Shown here: positions 22,846-35,304 of the stretch, one piece after another
Layout: the number at the start of each line of letters is the position of its first letter
How positions within the stretch are numbered: position 1 is the stretch's first letter
DNA from: Kitagawia praeruptora
Lineage: Eukaryota > Streptophyta > Magnoliopsida > Apiales > Apiaceae
Direction: 5' to 3'
Length of the DNA: 64,000 bases
NCBI GenBank assembly: GCA_037693485.1
Contig: CM075350.1
Location: 118,235,001-118,299,000 of the forward strand
Notes under the pieces: model-generated
The model's input: the letters and a program-made list of their open reading frames with translations, nothing else
Database searches by the model: none
Told to the model about the DNA's origin: nothing
Translations under genes and position numbers: made by a program

Positions 22846-25411
22846 AACACCCCCAAACTTAAACCGATGCTTGTCCTCAAGCATAAACAATTACAACTAC
22901 CTAATTAGTACCACTTCCGTAGGTGATCACGGTTGCATTTGGCATATGCAACAAGCCCTTTAAACCCCTAGGCAGCCCTAGTGGACGAGTAAGGTCTCGT
23001 GAGGGTCTATAGCGAATGTACCCACAAAATCCATTTAACCTAATGCAATGCAATGCATGAATGCAACTAATACGAAAAATGCAATTAATCTAGCCTACCA
23101 TACCTTCAAATCCTCTCATGCCATATCAACTTAAGAATCAAAGTAAATACGCAATGTCTTGGTGTCGAAAGTGCAAGTATTAACATAGTCTACTCAATGA
23201 ACATGCATAAGTTCTCACAAGTCCATGTCAAGTGTAAGAATAAGTTAGTAAACATGCTAAGCCTACAAGAGCACATCTTTGAGACAAAACTCGGGATCTC
23301 ATACGCAAAAACAAGCAAACACTCACAATCCACTCACAAAAGAATATTCACTCAAGATCAAGGGTAAGTGTATCACTCAATTCCAACAAAATCATAAGCA
23401 TGCTTGACATTTGGTATCAATCTAACTCTTAACACAACATACATCAATGACGATAATCAAAAGGTCTTTAATTGGGTTGTAACGTGGGCTAGGGACAAGG
23501 TATGTCAAATAAGCCAAAACAGGTGAAGTGTCAAAGCTAGTAAGTACCATAATGAACCATTCACAACACCCTATTTTCCCCCCACATAAATTTTACTAAG
23601 AACACTCGACTAGTCGACTAAAGTAGGATCACAACAAACACAAACATGCTCTCATAATATATTTTTTTTTCTTCTTTTTTTTTTTCTTTTTTTTTTCTTT
23701 TTTTTTCTTTTTTTTTTTCTTTTTTTCGAGATCTAAATATAACACAAACAATAATATAAACAATAACAATGATCCCACAATTTATTACATATGCCGACTA
23801 TCAAGTAAACAACCAAACCCAATCTCAATATTTTTCCCCAAAATTATGACCAACTATACCCCTCCTTGCACACCTTATTACTCCCTTAAGCACTTTACTA
23901 GCCTTTGACAATGTGGGTTCAAATTAATGTAAGGCCAATACAAGAAAAAGGTCTAGGCAAGTAATGTGGTATGTCACCGAAAAATAGGATTAAGCTCAAC
24001 GGGTTAACTAATTGATCATGTAAATATGGTGTGGTAATATGGGAAAATATGCGGTTATTCCTAATTGCCTTTATCATTTTAATCGTCAAATAATGTCATG
24101 CGTTTCAAGAAAGACCTCAAACAACTGCTAGCAATGCAAACAATCCGTGTACACTCAAGCAAACGAATAAATTGCAAAAAAAAATGCAATATGCAATAAG
24201 GCTCAAAATCTCACTTGGTGGAAAAACATACTCAATCCCAAGAAAAAATCTCTCTAACGCACCAACTTGTATTCAAGGCATGCAAACTAAATCATCTTGC
24301 ACATATTCATGTCCTTCTAATTACTTACAACATTCAATAAGTCTACTAGCTTCAACTTACTAGTGTATGTGTGTGCACAAGAACAAAGCATATCACTTCT
24401 CAATCAAAAGCGTCAACAACACAAAATTCCTATCAAGCATGGGTGCAAATACAAACTATTATGAACTCACATGATATACAAAAAAAAAAAAAGAATGTCC
24501 TATATGAAACAAACGTAGATAACACGAACATACATGCATAATTACTATTACTAATATGCAAAACATGAAATCCTACATGAACAAATAATACAACAACTAC
24601 TAATCCCTCAAACCACCCCCAAACTTAAAATATTCAATCCCCGCATTGAATGGAAGTAAATACAAGGGATAGCAGAACATACCTAAAATGCGCCTTACAC
24701 AACCTCATCCACGCTAGGAGCCATAAGAATCAATACCCAACTCACAAGAAGCTCCACCAATAATTACCAAGCAATATCACACCACAAATAGCCCAAATTC
24801 CAAGAATAATACAAAATTCCCAATTTACAAGAACACAAATTCGTAATAAAAATAAAATTAGAGAAAAAGATTTACCCAATACGAATCGGAGAGGTGAACT
24901 TGCAATTAATTCCTCTTTAGAATTGAATTTTTAGAGATTTAAAGAAGTAGAAAAGGAATTGGATTTGTATGTATAGGTGGGTATATATATTTGGGGGAAA
25001 AAAAATAATAATAATAATAAAAAATAAAAAATAAAAATAAGAATAAATAAAATAAAATAAAATATGAAATAGAAGATGGATTGGGAATAATTTGGAATTA
25101 ATATGGGTGTACTCGCCACTTGCCAACAATCTTATTAATTCGTGGCCACAAATTAAAAACTTACATGGGCTGATGATGATTTACATGCACGGTTCCTGGA
25201 GAGGGAGTGGGCACACGCGCTGGACAGAAACATGTTGGCGCTCCTGCGCGGCTGGCGCATCTGGCGCTGGCGCATCCTGCAATTTTTTTTTATTTTTTAA
25301 TTTTTTTTTAAACACACAATTCAATTTTTTTTTCTTATACTAATGCGTGGGTTGCCTCCCACCAAGCGCTTCTTTAACGTCAATAGCTTGACGTATTTGC
25401 ACATAAAATAT
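22846..25411 (-). other. 3' non-coding half of the nested Athila relative
   Basis: Begins with the PPT (minus strand aagtttgggggtgttt). It holds no gene. Notable low-complexity parts are a polypyrimidine tract (about 23660-23727 on the plus strand), an AAT-rich microsatellite (about 25000-25065) and a GC-rich patch with ggcgc repeats (about 25215-25280). The open frames over the microsatellite are composition artefacts. Confidence 0.7.
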
Positions 25412-26365
25412 TCAGTGAGGAGAAAAAGCAAATAGATTCACATATTTACGAATTAGTAATAAAATTATGATGCGCATATATGCCTTAGATCCATTGAAAG
25501 GTACGAAAACTTTCAAGAACCTATCATGCTCAAGAGACTTGGAAACATCAAAATAGCTAGAAAAATTGTCAGAATAATCATTATAAGTACGACTCATATA
25601 CTCCTCCCAAATCGGATCCTTATACTCTAAAGCAAGATTTTCAATTTCATCAATCTTAACTTCCTTCTCTTCTATAATTGGACATTCATCAATTTTAATC
25701 TCGTCTACCAATGTATTAAGCTCAAAATTTTCTAGATTTGGTAGAATTTCAATTGCATCCAAATTATCATTAATGCGCATGGGACAATTATCAACTACAC
25801 AAGTAGACTCATCAGACACAACATTATCATCAATTGCTAAACAAGAATCATGGCATAGAGGAAAATTGACACAAGGGGGAGTTCTATAACAACCTTCATA
25901 CCACACTGCTCGAACTTCCCAAATAAAATTATTTAGTTTAGCATTCTCCTCGTACCAAGCTATTGAATCACATGGAATATCATTGTCACTAGCAATCTCT
26001 AAAGTTGGTTCATCAAAAACTCCCAAAGAAAGTAAGGGAGGATTAGACTGAGTTCCTTGAATCATTTTATTAAGCGCAATCTCCCAATCAGCAGGTAAAG
26101 AAGGATTAGACTGAGTTAAACTCGTATCAACATCATTACACATATATGGATAAACATCATCATGATATTGATTTTCAAACGAATATGAATAATCATTGCT
26201 AGGGGCATATGGAGCATAAAATGAGTTCTCAGAATAGAACGAATTCACCTGATATGCATTACAATCTTCATAGGAATTGAATTGTGGGTAAGGATTGAAG
26301 TCTTGATATTGTTCCTGACTGTTGTAGAAATTCTGAGCATTGTTCCAACCTAAGTTGTACTCCAT
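25412..26365 (-). CDS. 317-aa ORF of the nested Athila relative, function unknown
   Basis: The frame begins at ATG 26365 (MEYNLGWNNAQNFYNSQEQ), about 155 bp after the PBS, where gag would start in an autonomous Athila. The first 90 residues are rich in Tyr, Asn, Gln and Phe (low complexity). The middle and C-terminus are acidic, with several Cys (CYRTPPCVNFPLC; CVVDNCP) but no CCHC zinc knuckle. The last 20 residues include a hydrophobic run (MRIIILLLIRK). There is no similarity I can name to gag or pol. The intact frame within a young non-autonomous element argues it may be used, for example as an accessory protein. It could also be a captured host fragment. Confidence 0.6.
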   Translation of the reverse strand: MEYNLGWNNAQNFYNSQEQYQDFNPYPQFNSYEDCNAYQVNSFYSENSFYAPYAPSNDYSYSFENQYHDDVYPYMCNDVDTSLTQSNPSLPADWEIALNKMIQGTQSNPPLLSLGVFDEPTLEIASDNDIPCDSIAWYEENAKLNNFIWEVRAVWYEGCYRTPPCVNFPLCHDSCLAIDDNVVSDESTCVVDNCPMRINDNLDAIEILPNLENFELNTLVDEIKIDECPIIEEKEVKIDEIENLALEYKDPIWEEYMSRTYNDYSDNFSSYFDVSKSLEHDRFLKVFVPFNGSKAYMRIIILLLIRKYVNLFAFSPH

Positions 26366-26520
26366 CTAGTCTCTCTCCTCAAAACCTGTTTAAGTTGTCT
26401 ACCTCAAAGAACCTGTAGACACACCAAAGAAAGAAATACAAAAAGAAAGAAAAGAAAAATATATACAAAGATAAAATCCAACTACAAGAAACAATTAACT
26501 CAAAATCAACATTGCTGCCT

Positions 26521-26538
26521 TCCCCGGCAGCGGCGCCA
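26521..26538 (-). other. PBS of the nested Athila relative (tRNA-Asp type)
   Basis: The minus strand reads TGGCGCCGCTGCCGGGGA, three bases from the LTR at 26542. This is close to the TGGCGCCGTTGCCGGGGA typical of Athila and Tat elements. It is identical to the host Athila PBS. Confidence 0.9.
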
Positions 26539-26541
26539 ATT

Positions 26542-27804
26542 TGTTAGTAGTATTTTTGTGTGTTCGTTCGCAGGGAAGGACTGAATGTAATATCAAGTTC
26601 AAGTATCTTATCTCTCACAATTTAGAAGTGTAGAAGAATGTTGGGTTTGTGTATTAACTAAATTAACCAAGAACTAATTATAAGCACTAAGAATTGATTT
26701 TAAACTGAGATTCAAATATATGGGAAAACAATCTAAGAACTGGGGTTCTTCACTTGGTCTCAATACATGCTCAATATTAATATGATATCTGTGTTCCTAC
26801 CTTGCTGAAAACAATTCTTCTAAAGTTATACTGTACCCTCCCAGGTTACAATATAGTGCCTACAGCTACACCCTAATTGTCACTCCCGTGATACAATCAA
26901 AGTATATCTATAAACTGTTAAGTGCCAAGAATTATATGTCTCACAATTCTCCTATTAATCTCCCGATCTAATAGTCAAATTATGTCTGTTAAATCATGTA
27001 CTAAGATTGCAACTTCTCTCTCAAGCTTATTACAATCCCTAGAATATAATCAAAGGTTCATGACTCCCCTAATTGTGTTAAGATCTCATTAACAGATCAG
27101 CAAAGAAGAAAATCACGTAATCAAGCATGCATGAATACCAAGGAATACTACCCAATCCTCAGATTAGAGAATTAGTTACACATATTTAATAAAGAAAACA
27201 TAATAATAATGATAATGATAATGAATGAAAGCATAATATTGAAGAAAGAATTGAAGATCGAAAGTACCTTGATACGATTAAAAGCTATGAATTGTTAGCT
27301 ATGAATTGTTATGATTTACAATGGTAGGATGTGTTTAAATAGGCTCTACAAATCTTGCCTAGCAAGAAATTGCCTTCTATTACAATTAGGATTTAAAGAA
27401 GGTACCCAAAACTGCCCAGAATACAATTAGAATTAGAAAAAGGGCAAAACAGTAAATTCCCAGCCTTCTTTAACAAGATCACGTGCGCGACTTTATTCAG
27501 CACGTCCCTTGCACTTGTTTCCTTTCCCAGGTTGTAGAAAATCTCTCAAGCTTCGCGTGGGCAGTAAGATCGCTGAAAACGGACTTCTAGAACTCCAGAT
27601 ATGGCCAAAACAGTATAAGCTGCGCAGCCTTCCCGGAAAATCCGAATTTTAATCAATTAAATCTCCAAAAACGACAAAAGCTTAGATATTCTTGCAAACC
27701 TGCACAACTACACAAAACACATCAAAACTACACAAACTTGAGTCCAAAACAATCAATTTAAGCCGATTTAGAATGCTCCAAGTGGATATAAAATCCACTT
27801 ATCA
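26542..27804 (-). repeat. 5' LTR of the nested Athila relative, 1263 bp
   Basis: Matches 21589-22845, with one extra 6-bp unit in an aatgat run (about 27205-27225). It contains a TATA-like box on the minus strand (TATTTAAA, 27334-27341) that would drive the element. Confidence 0.93.
27334..27341 (-). promoter_or_regulatory. TATA-like box in 5' LTR
   Basis: Minus strand TATTTAAA, preceded by gagcc and followed by caca. The other LTR has it at 22375-22382. The position inside the LTR is plausible for the U3 promoter. Confidence 0.45.
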
Positions 27805-27809
27805 AGTGT

Positions 27810-28622
27810 TAGGTCAGTAATCCCAAACCACAATGGCTTTAGGTTACTAGGACTAAGTCCCCTCAGACTTAATTACTCGAGTATTAAAGAGCTCACTCGT
27901 GGTTAATTTTGCATTTAACAATTGGAATTTTGACTCTCTTTTTTTTCTCTTTTTTTTTTCCGCAATCTGGAATGAGTCTTTCTCATTTCCAACCCTAGAC
28001 TACTCATATAAATATGAGCTGGCTACAAGCCAATTGACACCTAGCCATTATTCAACAAATATTAACAACTAGCATGAAATCCCTGGTTTCCCCCAAACTT
28101 AGACTTTAGTGCTTCTACGCCATCAAGGGAATAATGAAAATTCTAAATATAATCAAGTGACTAAATCTCAAAACATCCAAACAAGCATAACCTCAACCTA
28201 GCCCAAAAGCAAACAATGAGACTGTGTAAAAGTTTTGTTCCCGAAACATGCAAGTCAATTTCGTAGAAACTATAAATCAGCCCTCTACTCATCATCATCA
28301 CACCCAATTAAACACCTACCTATCAATCAGAATCAGCTCGTCCTAAGGGATCATGAAAAAATGCCATGAAAATGCAACTAAAATGGACTCAAATGATCAA
28401 CAAACAAAAAAAATAAAACAGAATGTCCTATATGAAACAAACATAAATATTACGAACATAACAATCATGCATGAACTACCACTACTATGCAAACATGATA
28501 TCCTATATGAACACATAATACAACATCAAATACAACTACTAATCCCCATATCACCCCCAAACTTAAAATATTCAATGCCCTCATTGAATGGAAGTAAATA
28601 CGAAGGAAAGCAGAAAACATAC
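27810..28622 (-). other. Athila 3' non-coding region, proximal part
   Basis: Continuation of the host Athila after the nested insertion. It holds no gene. The block at about 28553-28600 (cccccaaacttaaaatattc) repeats at 24617 in the nested relative. Confidence 0.65.
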
Positions 28623-29780
28623 CTACTCCTCAGGATCATCACCCTCCTCGGGTGAATCTGGATACGGAGTCCGTGCTCCAAAAAGAGGCCACTCAACAGG
28701 AGTACCTGGCGACCTAAAAGCTGAATCTAAAGCACTAGCCATGTCTTCCGAATACTCGCGATGGCGGATATTCAACGCATCCATCTTCCGTGGCATAGAA
28801 TCCATACGCCTAGTCATACCACGGAAGTAACCATCCAGAACCGACATATCCACCATACCCTGAGATGGAGCTACTCTGGAACTCCCAGCAACATCAGCTC
28901 TCGACACACGTGGCGGAGCGCCCGCTCTCTAACCACCGGCAACACCAACTCCCCTCGTGATCCGATCAAAAGTAGTCTCATCAATAGGAGGACCGGCCGG
29001 CTGCATCTCCTCCTCATCAGACCACCTCACTTGAACTGCTGCACATAACCCAGTGATAACAGAAGCATGAGGCATACCACCCGAAGTACCTCCTCTCATA
29101 AACCGCAACATACCCTGATGAATCAACTGACTCAAATCAATGTACTTCCCCCAAAGAATGCCCCATAACAAAATAGCTCTATCAACTGTGACTTCCGTCG
29201 TATGAGAAGATGGCATAAGGTTTGCACAAATAAAATGATACCACATACGAGCTTCCGTATTCATCCTAGATGAAGGAAAGTGCTGATGCTCCGTAGTGCC
29301 AGCTTTATACTTCCAAACCGTTCCCGGAGTACATAACTCTAACACAATCTGCTCCAAATCAATATCCGCCCTAGGCTTCTGCATCCAATCCTCCTCCCCT
29401 CTAGGCCTAGCACCCTGCCTGACAAGCCTCCGAATAGCCCGATGTGTGTAATCTACAGTCAACCCCCTCACTACCGAATACCCATTCTTTTCCACCTTAG
29501 CATTGACATAAAACTCCCGCACCAAATTCACCGGAACCATTCTTTCCATCTCACAAAAAGTAACCCAACCACGCTTACTAATCATGTCAATCATCTCAAA
29601 CTGATAAGTAGGCAACAAATTTCTTTCCTTAAGCACCGCCTTAGTCATTAACCGCTCATATTCCGATTGAGCCTCTGGCGAAATAAATCTCTCCGCCTCA
29701 CCCACCGAACTCGAATCCTCATCCGAAGACGGCCGAGTACCACTACTACTTCCAACAATTCGTTGCCTTTTGGGAGCCAT
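28623..29780 (-). pseudogene. Athila extra ORF (putative plant transposon protein domain), broken by one stop
   Basis: Start ATG at 29780 (MAPKRQRIVGSSSGTR) is preferred to an upstream non-ATG codon. The frame runs to a TAG at 28929-28931, then stays open in the same frame to 28623. Residues about 45-230 resemble the 'putative plant transposon protein domain' that is common in Athila and other plant gypsy ORFs located after pol: EFYVNAKVEKNGYSVVRG, a conserved Trp-rich middle, and MWYHFICANLMPSSHTTEVT. The function of this domain is unknown. The acidic tail after the stop ends in EEGDDPEE. The stop is consistent with a C-to-T change of CAG, a usual result of cytosine methylation in plant repeats; readthrough cannot be excluded. 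Confidence 0.7.
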
Positions 29781-30293
29781 AACAATACTAAATTCAAGCA
29801 ACAACTCCCAAAAATTCGAATTTAACCAAAACCCTAATTTATCAAGAACCCCAATTCACAATAATTAACAAGATGAGTTTAGATTGATACCCAATCGAAT
29901 GAAGAGGCGCCCTTGCAACTAAATTAGCCTCAAACTTCGAATTAATCCTCCCTTGAGCCTTGAATGGATGAATGGTGAAGAATTGGAATTATAAAGATGA
30001 GATATGGATTATGGGTGTATGTATATATAGATGGGGGATGTAATAATTCGAATTAAGATATGTTTAGGATAAGGATTAGAGTTGAAATAGGTTAGGGTTT
30101 GTATAAGATATGAAATATAAGTGGAATTAGGAATTGGGAATGGAAAATATGAATTTTTGGGGTTTTAGAGACAAAATTTTGAACCTGGACAGAGGGGGTT
30201 GCGCTGCATGCGCTCTGACTAGCGCAGCCTGCGCACTGTTGCGCAGGTAGCGCCTGCGTTACTGCCAATTTTTTTTTTTTTTAAACTCCTATA
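29781..30293 (-). other. Athila spacer upstream of the extra ORF
   Basis: About 500 bp, non-coding. It ends in a GC-rich patch with gcgcagcctgcgc-type palindromes (about 30190-30265) and a T run, next to the gag-only element. Confidence 0.65.
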
Positions 30294-30298
30294 CTAAT

Positions 30299-33200
30299 TG
30301 TAATAACCCTAACTTCAGTAATGCTACAGTGATCCTATGAATAGTAAATTCCGAGGATGTAGAAAAATGGTATATAGGTACTCTATAATGGAAATGGAAA
30401 ATGAATAAACAGAAACCATATTAGTAGTGTACATTGGAAATAAGTGACTCGAAATGACGTTAGATTTCAGAAATTCCTGAAGCATGAAATTTTGAGGATT
30501 TTGAATTCGAATAAGCTTCTATTGGACACTAAGGAGCATGGAATCATTATAAGAATTATATATTAAGGGATTAGTGAATTTAGAATTGATCCAGGGGATT
30601 TTTAAGTTAAGAGAATAACAATGGAATTTGGATTGTTAAATGATCTCAAAACCACTGAGATAATGAGGTACATTCGTAACGAACCACAATTAGACGAATA
30701 TGGAGATTAAGCAACCAAGATTTATAATATGACAAGGATACATACCACATTATAATTACCAAGGGTGCTAGCATTATAACTAGAAAAGAAAATCAAGAAA
30801 AAGGAGAATTATGAAATCATGTTAATGACATCATCTTCCACTAACTAGTTTTTAAGGGTAGATTAGTCATTTAACTTGTAACCAAGCTTCCAAGATAAGC
30901 TAGACTAATAAGATTAGGATGTGATAAGATAGATACAAGCAAAACAATCACCTCCCCATCCAAAAAGAAGCATTCGGCCAAGTGAAGAAAAAAAGGAAGA
31001 AAAAGAAAAAAATAAAATCCAAAACCCTAATTCTCTTCAAGATTAAACCAAGAGAAAAATCATGGAGCATCTTGGAGGATAGATCAAGACTAGCACAAAG
31101 TTTCATAGCAAACTAACATCATTTGGCAAGGTAATAAAATCTCCAAAGTTGATGATGAATAGTGTTTTCTAAGTGTAAACCTTGTTTTATGGATTTCTTT
31201 GCATGATCTAGACTATACCAAGGTAGTATAAGAGCTTGGTGAGGTTATTCATGTTAGTATACTCTTTAAAGTTGATGATTAGCTTGAAACCCTAGCTTGA
31301 ATCCTTTGGGTTTTGATGATTTAAGTTGGTTTCTAAGATAAGTAGTACTAAATCATGTAATCTTATGGTTATAGTTGTTTATATGTGTTTGAATGGTATG
31401 GAAGTTGTGTGGTGAACTTGGAACCATGGCTGGAATGTAGTCCACATGGTGTGAGGTTTGATTATGGTGTTTGATGATGGTTTTGGAGTGGTGAAATTTT
31501 GGAAAGTATGAAATTACAGCAGTTATAATGTCCGATTTTCGTTAGAACTACAAACTGCCCTGTTTTTGGACACCAATGCAGTACGGTACCTTACTGTCTA
31601 GCACACTTAGTGACCATGAAATGATAGAGCTTAGTTCATAGATCGTTTTGATATAAGGTGCGTTAAAATCTGACGTACGGTTTAGGAGAAAAGTCAGTTT
31701 TAGTGAAAGACGTTCGAAAGTCGAGAAATCGTAATTGTACCAAATTTGAGGTTAGAGTTACCATACTTTAACATGTTTAAAAGCCACGAAATTTTGGGAT
31801 ATGGTAGTAGTGTGGTCAAAGAACTAACACCAGTTGACCTTGCATTAAAATTCGAATTCTAAAATTTATAAGAAATTTTACAGTCGAGTGTGGTTGTTAG
31901 GGGAAATGGTAAAAACCCCTGAAACTTCGATTGAACTTATAAATGGTTAAGTTCTTGAACCTTTGGGATAATAATAACACGTTAAACATATGTTAAAGTG
32001 TAAAGGGTTTTGTTATATAAGAGGGTAGTGAGTAAGAGATGTAGTATGCTAATGATGGACCTTTTGTGTTTATAGAAATTCCGGAGGAGGAACCAGCCCC
32101 ACTGTCAGGATACAGAAATCGAGGCAAGATCCTTCTATCCCTACTTTTAAAAATTATTTATCTTCGGAATAATGATGATATCATGGAATATATTTATGTA
32201 TATGTGATGCTTTTGTTGCTATATTGCAAAGAATATATTTTCTTGATTGTGGGAAGTTAAAGAGAGATGAATATGTTTTCTGAAATATGAATATAGAGAT
32301 GATTATGAATGGAGCGAATATGCTCTAGGGTAAAAGAGATATGAAAGAGAATGGCATCAGTTGTTATCTAGGGTTATATGATTTATAATGCTATATTATA
32401 AACATTCTTTTAGTGTATGTTATATACATATATTTTATAGAAGTAATGTGCGAGAATGGAAATGAGATAAGTGAATGACATATGGAAATGTGAAATGGTG
32501 TTGATAAATTGAATAATGATCTTATAAAAAGGGGGATTAGCAACAAACTTGCATAAGAGGCTATGTCAGGGCTGTGTGCGACATAGTCTAGTATTCATGA
32601 TTCGGCACGAAGATGCCAAGGGAGGATGTTAGCAGGTGCCTTCCTCCAGGAGGATGTTAGCAGGTGCCTTCCTCCAGGGATGATGTTAGCAGGTGCCTTC
32701 ATTCCTTCTACTAGTAGTAAACAGAGAGCGGATACGGTCAGGCGACTGATCATCGTCCTACGTATCTGGCGCCAGTATATATATATCCCCAAAACTTGAA
32801 AGAAAGAATTGAAAATGGTTTTCAGATTTCTATAACTGAAAACAGAAAAGTGATATGAGACGATGAAATTATTGATATAGATGAAGAGAAACTGATTTTA
32901 TATTAATTTATAAAATTTCTGTACAGGAGGGAAATGAGAAGATGATAGTGAGAGATTTACTCAAGTATTTATGTTATTTTAAAATATTACACTGAAAGGG
33001 TATGTTGGTTGTTATAATATTTAAGAAGAGAAACTGATACTGTATTACTTTGGATTTCTTTCTTATAATAGTAAGTGGATGATATATTATTAGATAAGAG
33101 TTTTATTCTTCCTTAAAGTTTATAAAATTGGTTACATTTTAAATTCTAGTTTTCAATATTATCTTGCTGAGCTATTATAGCTCACTCTTGCTACTTATCT

Positions 33201-33633
33201 ATATACAGCTAGGTATGCCCATACTACGCAGAACGCCCCGCAAGAGGGTAAGGGAAAGGCGACCTTCTGAGAGCTCGTTAGCATCAATCCCCGAGGTAGA
33301 TGACTGTCGCAAGGGGTTAGGTGGGCTTATGTATATTAAGTGTGTAAGTTTGAAAGATTGTAATAAATTTGGTTGTTGAAATGCTTCTTGTAGAAGCATC
33401 ACTCAACAATGTACTGAAGTATGATTCTGGGTTGTAATAACTTTTTAAATTCTAAATTCTTATTATGGTGAATGTTGTTCTCTGAGCATATGACTGGTGT
33501 GTGTGTGTATATTACTGTGGGGTCAATTGCATAAGTATTTATAAAAAAAAAAAAAAACCAAGAGATATTGAATTTGAATGGAAGTTGAGTCATGATGGCC
33601 CAAATTCATGACCCCGGATTTGGGGCTGTCACA
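30299..33633 (+). repeat. 5' LTR of the gag-only element, 3335 bp
   Basis: Starts tgtaataaccctaac and ends ggggctgtcaca. It contains three near-identical ggatgttagcaggtgccttc units (about 32625-32700). A 17-bp palindrome, tgagctattatagctca, is at 33168-33184. The short open frames in it recur in the other LTR simply because the LTRs are identical. Confidence 0.95.
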
Positions 33634-33635
33634 GT

Positions 33636-33647
33636 TGGTATCAGAGC
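33636..33647 (+). other. PBS of the gag-only element
   Basis: TGGTATCAGAGC lies two bases after the LTR and matches the 3' end of initiator tRNA-Met perfectly. Confidence 0.93.
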
Positions 33648-33827
33648 TAAGAGTCATAATGCTCAGGAACAAGAGTGATAATAATATTGTATCATTTATA
33701 ATATTAAATTTTGAACTTCCATCAAGTTCAGGGGTGGTATAACGCAGGTAGTATTTATTTTAAGTATTGCTTATAATTTTATAGACCGTTACTAATATAG
33801 TTTATGTTTACCTTATAGGGAGAGGAG

Positions 33828-34775
33828 ATGGGAGAGCCCAGTCATGTTCGTGAGATGGGTGAGCCGAGCCGAGACCCTCAGTGGCTAGGACTACCTGAGC
33901 AGGAGATTAGAGATTTGTTGCTGGTAGGTGTAGAGGTTCCAGAGTATGCTATTGATGACCTCAGGGAGAGACGACGGGCGAGTGCTAGAGAGAGATATGA
34001 GCAGAGACTGAGGGAGGAGGCTGAGGAGCGCAGGCAGAGGGATGCTGTGGCCATAGTGCCATATTCTGGTAGACCATATGTAGGACCTGATGGGGCCGGA
34101 CCTTCCCGAGTGCGGACGGATATTCCTGAGGAGGAGATGCCTTTACGTAAGAGGCCTAGGTTATCTGTTATACCTGAGGAGCCGATTGAGTGGAGGGACA
34201 TTCACGTGACTCCTACTCCTGTCCCACCTGTCCCAGTTCCATCTCCTTTACCTAGCCCCGACCCTTTTGAGGATCCAGCTGAGCAGTTCACTCCACCGGG
34301 ACACTTTATCATGTCAGAGGATGAGTTGGAGGATGACCCTTCCGAGGATGCGGACACAGAGCCAGTTCCTCCATCCCCACCATTTGCACCACCACCACCT
34401 CCACCAGTGGATGCACCCCCACTTGTAGATGTACCTCCCCCAGATGCTATGCCACCTCAGGAGGCACCTATGTTTCCAGCTGGCCAGTTGCCAGCTATTT
34501 TCTTGTCAGAGTACTTTGCCCTTCAGGGACAGCTGGATGAGTCCCGTCGGACTATAGATACGCTTATACAGAGGTTAGACAGGGCGAGAGGAGGAGGAGG
34601 TGTGATACCAGATGGGTTGAATTTGAGCATAGTCAGTATCGAGCTACGGGCACTCGGTGACATTAGGACGATGTTGGGAGATAGAGGGGATCCAGTATGG
34701 AGGGCTCAGATAGTTGCTACAGTCACCACTATGGTAGCGCAGATCAGGGACGTTATCAGGGCGTCGTTACCATGA
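33828..34775 (+). CDS. 315-aa proline-rich ORF between PBS and gag, function unknown
   Basis: ATG 33828 (MGEPSHVREMGEPSRDPQWL) is the first ATG of the frame after the PBS. Residues about 45-75 form a charged helix rich in Arg and Glu. Residues about 120-225 are dominated by proline (PTPVPPVPVPSPLPSPDP; PPFAPPPPPPVDAPP) with an acidic insert (SEDELEDDPSEDADTEP). Residues about 235-315 look helical, with a leucine pattern that could oligomerise. A basic patch (LRKRPRLSVIP, about residue 108) could act as a nuclear localisation signal. Standard Tekay elements have no ORF here. I cannot name a family. It is intact in a young element, so it may well be expressed. Confidence 0.65.
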   Translation: MGEPSHVREMGEPSRDPQWLGLPEQEIRDLLLVGVEVPEYAIDDLRERRRASARERYEQRLREEAEERRQRDAVAIVPYSGRPYVGPDGAGPSRVRTDIPEEEMPLRKRPRLSVIPEEPIEWRDIHVTPTPVPPVPVPSPLPSPDPFEDPAEQFTPPGHFIMSEDELEDDPSEDADTEPVPPSPPFAPPPPPPVDAPPLVDVPPPDAMPPQEAPMFPAGQLPAIFLSEYFALQGQLDESRRTIDTLIQRLDRARGGGGVIPDGLNLSIVSIELRALGDIRTMLGDRGDPVWRAQIVATVTTMVAQIRDVIRASLP

Positions 34776-35304
34776 TTAGGAGTAGTAGTTTTGGATACTA
34801 ATCAGACTAGTCATCTTGTGGATGTCATTTTGGGGATTAGGTTAGTTGTTTACTGTCTTAATCCCAGTCTGATTAGAGGATAGCTAGTAGTGCTTTTGTT
34901 ATAGCGAGTTAGTATGTACAGTTATGCTTTTGGGGTTTCGAACCTTGTACTTTATGATGTATGATATTAGTAGTAAAAGATGTTGTACCCAAGTTGTAAA
35001 ATATTTATGTAAATTAATGAAGTTTATGTACTTTGCCTAATTTTATTGTATTTTGATATTAAATGTTGAGATTCAGAAATATTGGTATACATGAGGTGAT
35101 TGACTTAAATGAAAAGGTTATTGTGCTAAAGGTACTAAGCTTATTTGTCAAAGTTGTATTATGATTAAATATTACTTGTGTGAATTTAAAATACTGGGAT
35201 ACATAAATAAGATTAACTAATGATATAGTGTGCATATATGGAAATGATGTATATTGTACCCTAAATTTGGGTGATTAATGAAGAATACTATTATATACAG
35301 AATC
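34776..35304 (+). other. Spacer between the two ORFs of the gag-only element
   Basis: About 530 bp, AT-rich, no gene seen. An in-frame ATG at 35278 adds nine residues to gag but is unlikely to be the start. Confidence 0.6.

Larger units (their letters stand above)
21589..27804 (-). mobile_element. Non-autonomous Athila relative, 6.2 kb
   Basis: LTRs at 21589-22845 and 26542-27804, with TSD agtgt at 21584-21588 and 27805-27809. The PBS (tRNA-Asp type) and PPT are intact. The only substantial ORF is 317 aa with no gag, protease, RT or integrase features. The 3' half shares blocks with the surrounding Athila: the region after the PPT, a block near 24617 that matches 28553, and a block near 25345-25395 that matches 40505-40555. 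LTRs differ by one 6-bp repeat unit and about six substitutions by eye, roughly 0.5 percent. It must have been mobilised by proteins from an autonomous Athila (inference). Confidence 0.92.

Noticed and set aside
24917..25129. Open frames on the minus strand over AAT-rich repeats
   Set aside because: Only Phe, Ile, Tyr and Leu runs produced by a microsatellite; no gene features.
28353..29651. Plus-strand frames opposite the Athila extra ORF
   Set aside because: Shadows of the minus-strand coding region.
32066..33402. Small ORFs in the gag-only element LTR, repeated at 38918-40254
   Set aside because: Their repetition only reflects the identical LTR pair; lengths under 75 aa and no known similarity. 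The one around 33214-33379 (MPILRRTPRKRVRERR) might be a leader ORF but I cannot support it.
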